A DNA stretch of 64,000 nucleotides from CAVXDY01 sp963760715 (lineage in GTDB: Bacteria; Actinomycetota; Thermoleophilia; Miltoncostaeales; Miltoncostaeaceae), in assembly GCA_963760715.1 (NCBI GenBank), contig CAVXDY010000003.1, positions 558,001-622,000 on the forward strand, in the 5' to 3' direction. The notes beneath the pieces are model-generated. The model was not told where the DNA came from, searched no databases, and saw only the letters and a list, made by a program, of their open reading frames with translations. A program made the position numbers and the translations under genes. Below are positions 32,076 to 40,892 of this stretch, piece by piece. Numbering within the stretch: the first letter of the stretch is position 1; each line of letters starts with the position of its first letter.

Positions 32076-33410
32076 ATGAGGCGGCCGAGCCCATTCCGTC
32101 CCCGGGCGATCCCCCCGCCGGCGAACCCCGCCGAGATCGCGCTGCCCGGGGAGGCCCGGGTGGCCGACGCCGCGGCGCGCTCGCTGGCGGGCCACCGGCG
32201 CGGGCTGCGGTCCGTGCTGCCGTTCCTCGGCCCGGCGTTCGTGGCGTCGGTCGCCTACGTCGACCCGGGCAACTTCGCGACCAACGTGGCCGCCGGCGCG
32301 GCCTACGGCTACCTGCTGATGTGGGTGGTGCTGACGGCGAGCCTCATGGCCATGCTCATCCAGACGATGTCGGCCAAGCTCGGCATCGCGACGGGGATGA
32401 ACCTGCCCGAGGTCTGCCGGGCCCGCTACTCGCGGCGCGTCTCGCGCGGGCTGTGGGCGCAGGCCGAGCTGATCGCGATGGCCACCGACCTGGCCGAGTT
32501 CCTGGGCGCCGCGCTGGGCTTCAACCTGCTGTTCGGCATCCCGCTGTTCGCGGCGGGCGTGCTCACCGGGGTGTGCTCGTTCGCGATCCTCGCCCTCCAG
32601 GCGCGCGGCGCGCGCCCGCTGGAGATCGCGATCACGATGTTCGTCGGCGTGATCCTGGTGGGCTTCGCCGTGCAGTTCGTGCTCGCCGACCCGTCGGCGC
32701 GCGGCATCGCCGAGGGCCTCGGCGTGCCGCGGTTCGACGGCACCGAGAGCGTTCTGCTGGCCACCGGGATCCTGGGCGCCACGGTCATGCCTCACGTGAT
32801 CTACCTGCACTCCGCGCTCACGCAGCGGCGCGTGCTGGGCCGCAGCGAGAGCGAGCGGCGGCGCATCTTCCACTTCGAGCGCATCGACGTGGTCATCGCC
32901 ATGTCGATCGCCGGCGTCATCAACCTGTCGATGCTGGTGATGGCCGCGGCGGTCTTCCACTCCCGCGGCCTCACCGGGGTGAAGGACATCGACGAGGTGT
33001 TCCACCGCCTGGGGGACCTGGTCGGCCCGCACGCCCAGATCGCCTTCGGCGTGGCCCTGCTGGCGTCCGGCCTGTCCTCCTCCTCGGTCGGCACGCTCGC
33101 CGGCCAGGTGGTGATGCAGGGCTTCATCCGCCGGCAGATCCCGGTGTTCGCGCGGCGGGCGATCACGATGGCGCCGGCGCTCATCGTCCTCGCGATCGGC
33201 GTGAACCCCAGCCGCGTGCTGGTCCTGAGCCAGGTGCTGCTGTCGTTCGGGATCCCATTCGCCCTGATCCCGCTGCTGCACTTCTGCCGGGACCCGAGGC
33301 TGATGGGCGGCCTGGTCAACCGCCGCTCCACGACGATGGCCGCCACGGTCGTGACCGCCCTGATCGTGGGGCTCAACCTCTTCCTGATCGTCCAGACGGT
33401 CGGGCAGTGA
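32076..33410 (+). CDS. mntH: Nramp family divalent metal transporter (MntH-like)
   Basis: 444 residues with about eleven membrane helices after a ~45-residue cytoplasmic N-terminus. The metal-site DPGN motif (AYVDPGNFATN) in helix 1 and MPHVIYLHS in helix 6 mark an Nramp proton-coupled Mn2+/Fe2+ importer. It is divergent from the oxidase-ZIP pair and overlaps the next gene as GTGA. A metal-responsive regulator is expected; the palindrome upstream is a candidate site. Confidence 0.95.
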   Translation: MRRPSPFRPRAIPPPANPAEIALPGEARVADAAARSLAGHRRGLRSVLPFLGPAFVASVAYVDPGNFATNVAAGAAYGYLLMWVVLTASLMAMLIQTMSAKLGIATGMNLPEVCRARYSRRVSRGLWAQAELIAMATDLAEFLGAALGFNLLFGIPLFAAGVLTGVCSFAILALQARGARPLEIAITMFVGVILVGFAVQFVLADPSARGIAEGLGVPRFDGTESVLLATGILGATVMPHVIYLHSALTQRRVLGRSESERRRIFHFERIDVVIAMSIAGVINLSMLVMAAAVFHSRGLTGVKDIDEVFHRLGDLVGPHAQIAFGVALLASGLSSSSVGTLAGQVVMQGFIRRQIPVFARRAITMAPALIVLAIGVNPSRVLVLSQVLLSFGIPFALIPLLHFCRDPRLMGGLVNRRSTTMAATVVTALIVGLNLFLIVQTVGQ

Positions 33411-33988
33411 TCTCCGAGTCCGGATCGTGCGTGGACCTGTACTGGCTCCCACTGGGCGCGGGCGGCCGCTCGGTGCGGCTCAACGGGCGCGTCTTCGAGG
33501 CGGTGGCGGCCCGGCTCGACCGGCGGCCGCCCTGCGCCCTCTACCACTCGGCGCTCGTCGTGCGGGTGCCCGAGGGGCGGTTCGTGATCGAGATGGCGCC
33601 GGTTCCCGACGCGCACGGCGCGGCGCGCGGCGTGGTCGCCGAGGGCGCCGTGGGAAGCCGCCGGGCGGGGCGCTTCCGGATCTTCCGCTACGAGGTGCGC
33701 CGGTGGCCCGGCGGCGTCATCCCCGACCTCGCCGAGGCGGTCGAGAGCCCCCGCCGGCTCACGGACGACGCCGGCCTCGCGCGGCGGCTGCTCGATCTGG
33801 TCCCGCGGATCCCGACGCCGGTCTGGGGGCGCGACGAGCTCCGCGCCGGCGAGATGTGGAACTCCAACTCGCTGAGCGCATGGCTGATCGCCCGGTGCGG
33901 CCTCTCCCCGGACTCGGTTCCGCTCCCGCGGGGCGGCCGCGCCCCGGGCTGGCGTGCCGGCCTGGTGGTGGCGAGCCGTGGACTCTAG
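33407..33988 (+). CDS. Conserved hypothetical protein coupled to Nramp gene
   Basis: 193 residues from a GTG overlapping the Nramp stop. LYWLPLGAGGRSVRLNGRVF, FVIEMAPVPD, RGVVAEGAVGSR, FRIFRYEVRRWPGGVIPDL and PTPVWGRDELRAGEMWNSNS form a sequence I know from actinobacterial proteins of unknown function. The WNSNS and Cys residues could bind something, but no reaction is established. Its TAG stop coincides with the terminus of the second palindromic element. Confidence 0.75.
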   Translation: MISESGSCVDLYWLPLGAGGRSVRLNGRVFEAVAARLDRRPPCALYHSALVVRVPEGRFVIEMAPVPDAHGAARGVVAEGAVGSRRAGRFRIFRYEVRRWPGGVIPDLAEAVESPRRLTDDAGLARRLLDLVPRIPTPVWGRDELRAGEMWNSNSLSAWLIARCGLSPDSVPLPRGGRAPGWRAGLVVASRGL

Positions 33989-34041
33989 TGTCCTGAGTCA
34001 CTAATTACGTGGCAGTACGAACCAGCGACTCACGACACTAG
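33985..34041. mobile_element. Small palindromic element (MITE-like), copy 2
   Basis: 57 bases bounded by imperfect inverted repeats CTAGTGTCCTGAGTCACT and the complement of CTAGTGTCGTGAGTCGCT. Its left arm, including AATTACGTGGCAGT, matches the right arm of the copy at 13552-13716 almost base for base, so it is an internally deleted relative. Both ends coincide with the TAG stops of convergent genes (33988 and argJ). It may also act as a bidirectional terminator. Confidence 0.65.
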
Positions 34042-35258
34042 GTGTGGTACTCCGCGTTGATCGTGATGTAGCCGTGGCCGAGGTCCGACACCCAGACGTG
34101 CGCGCCGGCGTCGCCCCGGCGGAGCGCCACCTGGAGGTCGTACTCCTCCCTCGCCAGCACCTCGGGCGCCCCCGCCGACGCGTAGGGGACGCCGTCGACC
34201 GTGACGACCGGCTCGTGCACCGGCCCGCTCGCCCCGGCCAGGGCCATCCCCACGACCTGGCTCACCCGCCCCCAGTTGGGGTCCTCTCCGAAGATGGCGG
34301 TCTTCACCAGCGGCGAGTCGCCGACGGCCCGCACGACCGTCTCGGCCTCGGCGGCGTCGCGGGCCCCGGTCACCACCACGCGCACGGCGTGGCCGGCCCC
34401 CTCCCCGTCCTTCACCATCTGGATCGCCAGCCAGCGGCAGACCGCCTCCAGGCCGTGGGCCAGGCGATCGCGATCGCCGCCGGCGAGCGGCGCGCCGTCG
34501 CCCCCCGCCATCACCAGCAGGGTGTCGGAGGGGCTCATCTGGCCGTTGACGCTGATGCGGTTGAACGAGCCGGCCGCCGCGGCGGCCGTGATCGCCTGGA
34601 GGTCCGCGGCGGCGACGGGCGCGTCGGTCGTCACGTAGGCCAGCATCGTCGCCATGCCCGGGCGGATCATCCCGGCGCCCTTCGCGGCGGCCCCGATCGT
34701 GACCGCGCGGCCCCCGAGCGCCAGGCGGAAGGCCCCGCCCTTCGGCGCGCGGTCGGTGGTGCAGATGGCCAGGTTGAAGTCGGCGCCGCCGCCGGCCGAC
34801 AGGGCTGCGGCCGCCCCGTCGATGCCCCTCCCCACCATGTCCATGTCGATGCGGTCGCCGATCGTGCCGGTGCTCGACACGGCGACCTCGCCGGGGTCGA
34901 TCCCCAGGCGGGCGGCGGCGCGCGCCGCCATGGCGCGGGCGTCCTCCAGGCCGGGCGACCCGGTGGCGGCGTTGGCCGTGCCGGCGTTGACCACGACCGC
35001 GCGGATCCGCGCCCGGTCGAGCCCGCGGTTGTAGCGGACGGGCGCGGACGGGAGGGCGCTCGCCGTGTCCACCAGCGCCGAGGCGCACGGGGCCAGGGAG
35101 CGCAGGACCCCCAGGTCGAACGCTCCCGAGGGCTTCAGGCCGCACGCCACCCCGGCCGCCTCGAAGCCGGGCGGGCTGGTGACGGAGCCCCCCGGCAGCG
35201 GCGCGAGCCCCTCCGGCGCGGCGATCCAGTCGTCGCGCGCCACCGGCGGCAGGCTCAG
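34038..35258 (-). CDS. argJ: Glutamate N-acetyltransferase / bifunctional ornithine acetyltransferase
   Basis: 406 residues. The self-cleavage site is PGMATMLAYVTTDA, with the Thr that becomes the N-terminal nucleophile of the beta chain; AAKGAGMI and FNRISVNGQMSPSDT are also diagnostic. It recycles the acetyl group between ornithine and glutamate. CTG at 35258 overlaps the argC stop as CTGA; GTG 35243 is the canonical alternative, five codons later. The stop abuts the palindromic element. Confidence 0.93.
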   Translation of the reverse strand: MSLPPVARDDWIAAPEGLAPLPGGSVTSPPGFEAAGVACGLKPSGAFDLGVLRSLAPCASALVDTASALPSAPVRYNRGLDRARIRAVVVNAGTANAATGSPGLEDARAMAARAAARLGIDPGEVAVSSTGTIGDRIDMDMVGRGIDGAAAALSAGGGADFNLAICTTDRAPKGGAFRLALGGRAVTIGAAAKGAGMIRPGMATMLAYVTTDAPVAAADLQAITAAAAAGSFNRISVNGQMSPSDTLLVMAGGDGAPLAGGDRDRLAHGLEAVCRWLAIQMVKDGEGAGHAVRVVVTGARDAAEAETVVRAVGDSPLVKTAIFGEDPNWGRVSQVVGMALAGASGPVHEPVVTVDGVPYASAGAPEVLAREEYDLQVALRRGDAGAHVWVSDLGHGYITINAEYHT

Positions 35259-36238
35259 AGCAGGCCCTCGGTCTCGGGGAGGCCCGCCATCAGGTTCAGG
35301 TTCTGCAGGGCCTGGCCGGCCGCGCCCTTGCCGAGGTTGTCGATGACGCCGAAGGCGGTCACACGCCCGCCGCGCGGGTCGGGCATCACGCAGACCTGGG
35401 CGAAGTTGGTGCGCTGCACGGCGCGCATGCCCGGGGGGGCGTCCACCACCTCCACGAAGGGGTGCCCGGCGTAGAAGTCGCGGTAGAGGCCGGCGAGGTC
35501 GTCCGGGTGCTCGGGCCCGTCGGCCAGCCGCGCGTAGCAGGTGGCGAGGAGCCCCCGGTCCACCGGGACCAGGTGCGGCGTGAAGGTGACCTCCATCCCC
35601 AGCTCCTGCTCGATCTCGGGCGCGTGGCGGTGCGCGTAGACCTTGTAGGGGCTCACGTTGTCGGTCGCGCGCGAGTAATGGACCGACTCGGTGGGCGTCC
35701 GCCCGGCTCCGCTGACCCCGCTCTTGGCGTCGATGACCACCTCGCTCAGGCGCCCGGCCAGCGGGAGCAGCGCGAGCAGGCTCGCCTCCGGGAAGCATCC
35801 GGGGTTGGCCACCAGCCGGGCGGCTCCGATGGCGTCGCGGTAGCGCTCGGGCAGCCCGTAGACCGCCTCCGCGAGGAGGTCGGGGCGGGGGTGATCGAAC
35901 CCGTACACGGCCGGGTAGAGGGCGGGGTCGCGCAGACGGTGGTCGGCCGAGACGTTGACCACCCGCGCGCCCCGCTCGAGCAGGTCCGACACCAGGGCCG
36001 CCGCCTCGGCGTGGGGGTAGCAGACCGCCACCAGATCGCCGGCGTCCACCGACCGGATGTCGGGCTCCTCCAGCCGCCGCTCGACCCGGTACTCCGGGGC
36101 CACCTCCACGAGCCGGCGCCCCGCGTCGCCTCGGGCCGTGATCACCCCCAGCTCCAGGCCGGGGTGGCCGTCGACCAGCTCGGCGAGCTGAGCGCCGGCG
36201 AAGCCGGCCGCCCCGAACACGTGCACCCGGGAGCTCAC
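35255..36238 (-). CDS. argC: N-acetyl-gamma-glutamyl-phosphate reductase
   Basis: 327 residues. VFGAAGFAGAQLAEL binds NADP, ANPGCFPEASLLAL holds the catalytic Cys, and SGVSGAGRTPTE and HRHAPEIEQELG are typical. Third step of arginine synthesis. GTG at 36238 overlaps the pheT stop as GTGA, tying arginine synthesis genes to the translation block. Confidence 0.95.
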   Translation of the reverse strand: MSSRVHVFGAAGFAGAQLAELVDGHPGLELGVITARGDAGRRLVEVAPEYRVERRLEEPDIRSVDAGDLVAVCYPHAEAAALVSDLLERGARVVNVSADHRLRDPALYPAVYGFDHPRPDLLAEAVYGLPERYRDAIGAARLVANPGCFPEASLLALLPLAGRLSEVVIDAKSGVSGAGRTPTESVHYSRATDNVSPYKVYAHRHAPEIEQELGMEVTFTPHLVPVDRGLLATCYARLADGPEHPDDLAGLYRDFYAGHPFVEVVDAPPGMRAVQRTNFAQVCVMPDPRGGRVTAFGVIDNLGKGAAGQALQNLNLMAGLPETEGLL

Positions 36239-38667
36239 GGCGTCGTTTCCCGCGGGCGGGCGCCGGCGGCCTCGAGCCCGGCCCGCACGCGGTCGACCAC
36301 CGCCTCGATCTCCTCGTCGGTGAGCGTCCGCCCGGGGTCGGCCAGGATCAGGCGCAGGGCCAGGCTCACGTGGCCCGGCTCCACCTGCTCGCCGGTGTAG
36401 CGGTCGAACACGCGGACCTCGCGCAGCTCCGCCCCGCCGGCGGCGCGGGAGGCCGCCACGAGGTCGGCGGCCCGCACGCCCTCGGGCACGACCACGGCCA
36501 CGTCGCGGGTGGAGACCGGGACGGTGAGGACGTCGCGGAAGACCGGCGGCTCGGCGGGACCGGCGGCGAGCAGCGCCTCCAGGTCGAGCACCACCGCCGC
36601 GACCGGGGGCGCCGCGTCGAACGCCCGCAGCACCAGCGGATGGACCTCGCCCGCCCAGCCGACCGTGAGCTCGCCGGCCGTGAGGCGCGCCTGGCGCACC
36701 GGGTGGAAGTAGGGGGCCGCGTTCGGCTGGGCCTCGACCTCGACGCGCGCGGCCCGCGCCAGGGTCGCCGCGAGGCCGCTCGCCGCGTAGAGGTCGGCGG
36801 GGCGGCCGCGGTCGCGCCAGCCCTGCCCTCCGACCCGCCCCCACCGGACGGCCGCGAGGAAGCGGCGCTCCTCGGCCTGGCCATCGGGCAGCGGGGCGTA
36901 GGTCCGGCCGATCTCGAAGAGCCCGCCGTCCGCGCGCTGGTGGGCCTGGTTGCGGGCCACCGCCCGCAGCAGGCCGGGGAGCATCGAGCGGCGCATCACG
37001 GCCATCTCGGCGCTCATGGGATGGGCCAGCCTCACCACCTGCCGGCGCGGGTCGTCGGGGGCCAGGCGCAGCGCGTCGGCGTCCGGCTCCGGCACCATGT
37101 GGTAGGTCACGGCCTCCGACAGGCCGAGGTCGGCGGCCAGGCGGGCGAGGCGGTGCTCGAGGGCCTGGGCCGGCGTGCGCCGCCCCCTCCCCACCACGCA
37201 CGGCATGGCCGTGGGGATCCTGTCGAGGCCGTGGATCCGCGCGACCTCCTCGATGAGGTCGATCTCGCGGGTGAGGTCGCGCCCCCGCTCGAACGGCACC
37301 AGCGCCGTGAGGCCCTCGTCGCCCACCACCACGTTGCACCCCAGGCGCTCCAGGATCCCGGCCGCCTCCTCGCGCGGCACCTCGATGCCGAGCACCGCCG
37401 GCAGCCGCGCCCACCGCAGCCGCACCGGCGGCCGCCCGGGCGCGGGCACGTGCGCGTCCAGCACGCCCGGCACCAGGCGCGCGCCGCACAGCTCCACCAG
37501 CAGCCGGCAGGCGATCGCCATCGCGCGCGGCGGCAGCTCGCCGGGCAGGCCCTTCTCGAAGCGGCTGCTCGACTCGGTGCGCAGGCCCAGCGACAGCGAC
37601 GCGTTAAGGGTGGCCGGGCCGTCGAAGGTCGCGGCCTCGAGCAGCACCCGGGTGGTCGACGCGCCGACCTCGGCGAACTCGGCGCCGAAGACGCCCGCGA
37701 TCACGGCCGGCCGCTCGGCATCGCAGATCGTGAGCACCGAGGGGCCGAGCGTCCGCTCCTGGCCGTCGAGGGTCACGATGCGCTCGCCCTCCTCGGCCCG
37801 CCGCACCACCACCGCTCCGCCGGCGAGGCGGTCGAGGTCGAAGGCGTGGAGCGGCTGCGCCGTGAGCAGCATCACGTGGTTGGTCACGTTGACGACGTTG
37901 TTGATCGAGCGCATCCCGGCGGCCTCGAGGCGGCCCCGCAGCCAGGCGGGAGAGGGGCCCACCGTCACGTCGGCCAGCACGCGCGCCATGTAGCGCGGGC
38001 ACAGGTCCGGGGCGCGGACCTCGAGCGACGCGTGGTCCTCGACCCGGTCCGTCCCCTGCGCCGGCGGCTCCGACTCGTCGAGCGGCCGCAGCGGCGCCGC
38101 GGTGACCGCGTGCACCTCGCGCGCGAGGCCCCAGACCCCCAGGCAGTCGGGCCGGTTGGACGTGATCTCGAGCTCGAGCACCGTCTCCGACAGCGGCAGC
38201 ACCTCGGCCAGGGGCGTGCCCGGGGCGATGCCGTCGTCCAGGACCATGATCCCTGCGGCGTCCTCGCCCAGCCGCAGCTCCGTGGCCGACAGGATCATCC
38301 CGTTGCTCTCCACGCCCCGCAGCCTCGCCACGCCGAGCGGCCGGTCCGCGCCCGGCAGGAGCGCGCCGGGGAGGGCGACCGCCACGGTCTGGCCGGCGGC
38401 GACGTTGGGGGCGCCGCAGACGATCTGGCTCGGCTCGCCGGCGCCGATGTCGACCCGGCACAGGCGCAGGCGGTCGGCGTTCGGGTGGGGCTCGGCCGCG
38501 AGAACCCGCCCGACCCGGAAGGCGGCGAGGTTGCCGTTGGCCGACGGCACGCCGATGCGGTGGATCGCCTCGACCAGGGTGCCGGAGCGCGACAGGCGGG
38601 CCGCGAGCTCCTCGGCGGCCAGGCCGGGGTTGACGTACTCCTCGAGCCACGACAGCGGCAGCCTCAC
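36235..38667 (-). CDS. pheT: Phenylalanine-tRNA ligase beta subunit
   Basis: 810 residues. Domains in order: LPLSWLEEYV start, an EMAPII-like tRNA-binding domain (~40-155), B3/B4 editing domain (~200-390), B5 domain (~395-470), a catalytic-like domain (~480-690) and the C-terminal FDX-ACB anticodon domain (~715-805). Normal length for the family. GTG at 38667 overlaps the pheS stop as GTGA. Confidence 0.97.
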   Translation of the reverse strand: MRLPLSWLEEYVNPGLAAEELAARLSRSGTLVEAIHRIGVPSANGNLAAFRVGRVLAAEPHPNADRLRLCRVDIGAGEPSQIVCGAPNVAAGQTVAVALPGALLPGADRPLGVARLRGVESNGMILSATELRLGEDAAGIMVLDDGIAPGTPLAEVLPLSETVLELEITSNRPDCLGVWGLAREVHAVTAAPLRPLDESEPPAQGTDRVEDHASLEVRAPDLCPRYMARVLADVTVGPSPAWLRGRLEAAGMRSINNVVNVTNHVMLLTAQPLHAFDLDRLAGGAVVVRRAEEGERIVTLDGQERTLGPSVLTICDAERPAVIAGVFGAEFAEVGASTTRVLLEAATFDGPATLNASLSLGLRTESSSRFEKGLPGELPPRAMAIACRLLVELCGARLVPGVLDAHVPAPGRPPVRLRWARLPAVLGIEVPREEAAGILERLGCNVVVGDEGLTALVPFERGRDLTREIDLIEEVARIHGLDRIPTAMPCVVGRGRRTPAQALEHRLARLAADLGLSEAVTYHMVPEPDADALRLAPDDPRRQVVRLAHPMSAEMAVMRRSMLPGLLRAVARNQAHQRADGGLFEIGRTYAPLPDGQAEERRFLAAVRWGRVGGQGWRDRGRPADLYAASGLAATLARAARVEVEAQPNAAPYFHPVRQARLTAGELTVGWAGEVHPLVLRAFDAAPPVAAVVLDLEALLAAGPAEPPVFRDVLTVPVSTRDVAVVVPEGVRAADLVAASRAAGGAELREVRVFDRYTGEQVEPGHVSLALRLILADPGRTLTDEEIEAVVDRVRAGLEAAGARPRETTP

Positions 38668-39674
38668 GCGAACTGCTCCAGCACCCGCAGGTCTCCCTCG
38701 AAGAGCATCCGCAGGTCGGGCACGCCGTGCCGGATCATCGCGATGCGGTCGAGCCCCCAGCCGAAGGCGAAGCCCGTGTACCGCTCGGAGTCGATCCCAC
38801 AGCACTCGAGCACGTTCGGATCGACCATCCCCGCCCCCGCCAGCTCGAGCCACCCCGCCCGGCCGGCCTTGTCCACGTAGGACACCTGCACGTCCACCGA
38901 GGGCTCGGTGAAGGGGAAGAAGTGCGGCTGGAGGATGATCTCGCGGTCGGCGCCCAGCAGCTCGCGCGCGAAGTGCAGCATCGTGCCCTTGAGGTGCGCC
39001 AGGGTCAGGCCCTCGTCCACGGCGAGGCCCTCCATCTGCTGGAACATCGGGCTGTGCGTGGCGTCGATGTCGTCGCGGCGGTACACGAAGCCGGGGGCGA
39101 TCAGGTAGATCGGCGGCGGCTCGCTCCGCATCGCCCGCACCTGCACCGGCGAGGTCTGGCTGCGCAACAGCCGGTCCGGGTGGCCCTCGACGTAGAAGTT
39201 GTCGCTGGACGAGCGCGCCGGATGCCCCTCCGGCGTGTTGAGGGCCGTGAAGTTGTGCCACTCGGTCTCGACCTCGGGCCCGTCCGCGATCCGGTAGCCC
39301 AGCGCCAGGAAGATGTCCTCCATCTCCTGGCGGATCTGCCGGATCGGGTGGAGCGCTCCCAGCGGGTACGCGTCGCCGGGCAGCGTGATGTCGGCGCGGT
39401 CGCGCTCCAGCGCCGCGCCCAGCTCCTCGGTCTCGAGCTCCTCGCCGCGCGCGGCGAGCGCCCCCTCGATGGCCTGCCGCGCCGCGTTGGCGGCCTTGCC
39501 CACGTCTCCCCGGCGCTCGGGCGGGAGGGCTCCGATGCCGGCGAGGATCGCGGCCAGGCGGCTGCGCCGCCCGGTGTGCGCCACCCGCGCGTCCTCCAGC
39601 TCCGCGAGGCTGGCGGCGGCCCGCACCTGGGCGAGCGCCTGCGCCTCGATCTCCGGCAGATCCCCCTCGCTCAT
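38664..39674 (-). CDS. pheS: Phenylalanine-tRNA ligase alpha subunit
   Basis: 336 residues. An N-terminal coiled coil (~1-85) precedes the class II core: HPIRQIRQEMEDIF, motif 2 GFVYRRDDIDATHSPMFQQMEGL, and motif 3 FGWGLDRIAMIRHGVPDLR. The ATG overlaps the methyltransferase stop as ATGA, and TACCCT nine bases upstream may give an extra leaderless promoter. Confidence 0.97.
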   Translation of the reverse strand: MSEGDLPEIEAQALAQVRAAASLAELEDARVAHTGRRSRLAAILAGIGALPPERRGDVGKAANAARQAIEGALAARGEELETEELGAALERDRADITLPGDAYPLGALHPIRQIRQEMEDIFLALGYRIADGPEVETEWHNFTALNTPEGHPARSSSDNFYVEGHPDRLLRSQTSPVQVRAMRSEPPPIYLIAPGFVYRRDDIDATHSPMFQQMEGLAVDEGLTLAHLKGTMLHFARELLGADREIILQPHFFPFTEPSVDVQVSYVDKAGRAGWLELAGAGMVDPNVLECCGIDSERYTGFAFGWGLDRIAMIRHGVPDLRMLFEGDLRVLEQFA

Positions 39675-40501
39675 CGCGATCGGAGGGTAGCGGACGGGTC
39701 CCCGGCGCCGGCGGCGCGCTGACGCCCCGCCTCGGCCATGAGCACCGCGCCGGCGGCGGCCACGTTGAGCGAGTCGGAGCCGGCCGTCTGGGGGATCGTC
39801 GTGGTCACGACCGCCCGGCCCGCCCCGAGCTCCTCCAGCACCGAGCCGAGGCCCGACCGCTCGCCGCCGAGGGCCAGCACCAGCGGCCGCGTCAGGTCCA
39901 CCTCCCAGGGCGGCGGCCCGTCGTGGGCGACGGCGCCCACCACGTCGAAGCCCTCCCGGGTCGCGAGATCGGCGGGCGAGACCCCCTCCAGGATCGGCAG
40001 GGCGAAGGTGGCCCCCATCGCCGCGCGGACCGCCCGGGGGTGGAACGCGTCGGCCGAGCCGGGACCGAGGGCGAGCCAATCGGCCCCGAGCGCCGCGGCG
40101 CTGCGCACGAGGGTGCCCACGTTGCCCGGGTCGGCGACCCCGGCCAGGTAGACGCCCAGCGACGGCGGGAACGCGACGTCGCGGAAGCTCCTGACGGGCG
40201 GCTGGGGGAGGATCGCCAGCATGCGGGGGGCGGCGGCGAGGCCGCTGGCCTTGCCCATCAGCGAGGCCGGCACGCGGTAGCGCTCCGCCAGGCCGGCCGT
40301 GGCGGCCAGCCGGGGGTCGTCGTCGGGCACGCGCTCGTCGTCCACCAGGAGCGCGACCGGCCGCACCCCGCGGGCGAGGGCGGCGTCGATGAGGTCCTCG
40401 CCCTCGGCCACCAGGAGCCGCCGCTCGCGGCGGACCTTCTTGGTCTGGAGCGCGATGGCCAGCCGCAGCGCGGGGTTCCGCGCCGAGCTGACGAGCCGCA
40501 A
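39671..40501 (-). CDS. SpoU/TrmH-family RNA 2'-O-methyltransferase
   Basis: 276 residues. An N-terminal RNA-binding domain (RLVSSARNPAL, LLVAEGEDLIDAAL) is followed by the SPOUT knot: VADPGNVGTLVRSAAALGAD, LALGGERSGLG and IPQTAGSDSLNVAAAGAVLM. It methylates a ribose in rRNA or tRNA; its place beside rplT suggests 23S rRNA (TsnR-like). TTG at 40501 is chosen: GGAG lies four bases upstream, 13 bases after the rplT stop, and the frame upstream overlaps rplT without family similarity. Confidence 0.92.
   Translation of the reverse strand: MRLVSSARNPALRLAIALQTKKVRRERRLLVAEGEDLIDAALARGVRPVALLVDDERVPDDDPRLAATAGLAERYRVPASLMGKASGLAAAPRMLAILPQPPVRSFRDVAFPPSLGVYLAGVADPGNVGTLVRSAAALGADWLALGPGSADAFHPRAVRAAMGATFALPILEGVSPADLATREGFDVVGAVAHDGPPPWEVDLTRPLVLALGGERSGLGSVLEELGAGRAVVTTTIPQTAGSDSLNVAAAGAVLMAEAGRQRAAGAGDPSATLRSR
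39684..39689 (-). promoter_or_regulatory. Possible internal -10 box before pheS
   Basis: TACCCT on the minus strand, nine bases before the pheS ATG and inside the upstream coding region. Confidence 0.3.
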
Positions 40502-40514
40502 CCCGCTCCGAGCG

Positions 40515-40889
40515 CTAGGAGGGGGTCGCGGCGAGCTCTCGTGCCGCGCGGGCGCGGGCGCAGAGCGAGGCGAACGCGGCCGGCTCATGCGTGGCCAGCT
40601 CGGCGAGGATCTTCCGGTCGAGCTCGACCTCGGCCAGGCGCAGGCCGTGGATCAGCTCGCCGTAGGTGATGCCGTTCTCCCGCGCCGCCGCGTTGATGCG
40701 GGCGATCCAGAGGCGACGGAAGTCGCGCTTCTTGACCCGCCGGTCGCGGTAGGCGTAGCGGAGCGAGCGCTGGACCTGCTCCTTCGCGCGCTTGTACGAG
40801 GAGTGCTTGGTGCCCCAGTAGCCACTGGCCTGATCGAGGACCTTGCGCCGCTTCTTGCGGGCGGCGACGGATCGCTTGACGCGCGCCAT
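40515..40889 (-). CDS. rplT: 50S ribosomal protein L20
   Basis: 124 residues. ARVKRSVAARKKRRKVL, GYWGTKHSSYKRAKEQV and RINAAARENGITYGELIHGL are characteristic. Three bases after rpmI. Confidence 0.98.
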   Translation of the reverse strand: MARVKRSVAARKKRRKVLDQASGYWGTKHSSYKRAKEQVQRSLRYAYRDRRVKKRDFRRLWIARINAAARENGITYGELIHGLRLAEVELDRKILAELATHEPAAFASLCARARAARELAATPS

Positions 40890-40892
40890 CGA

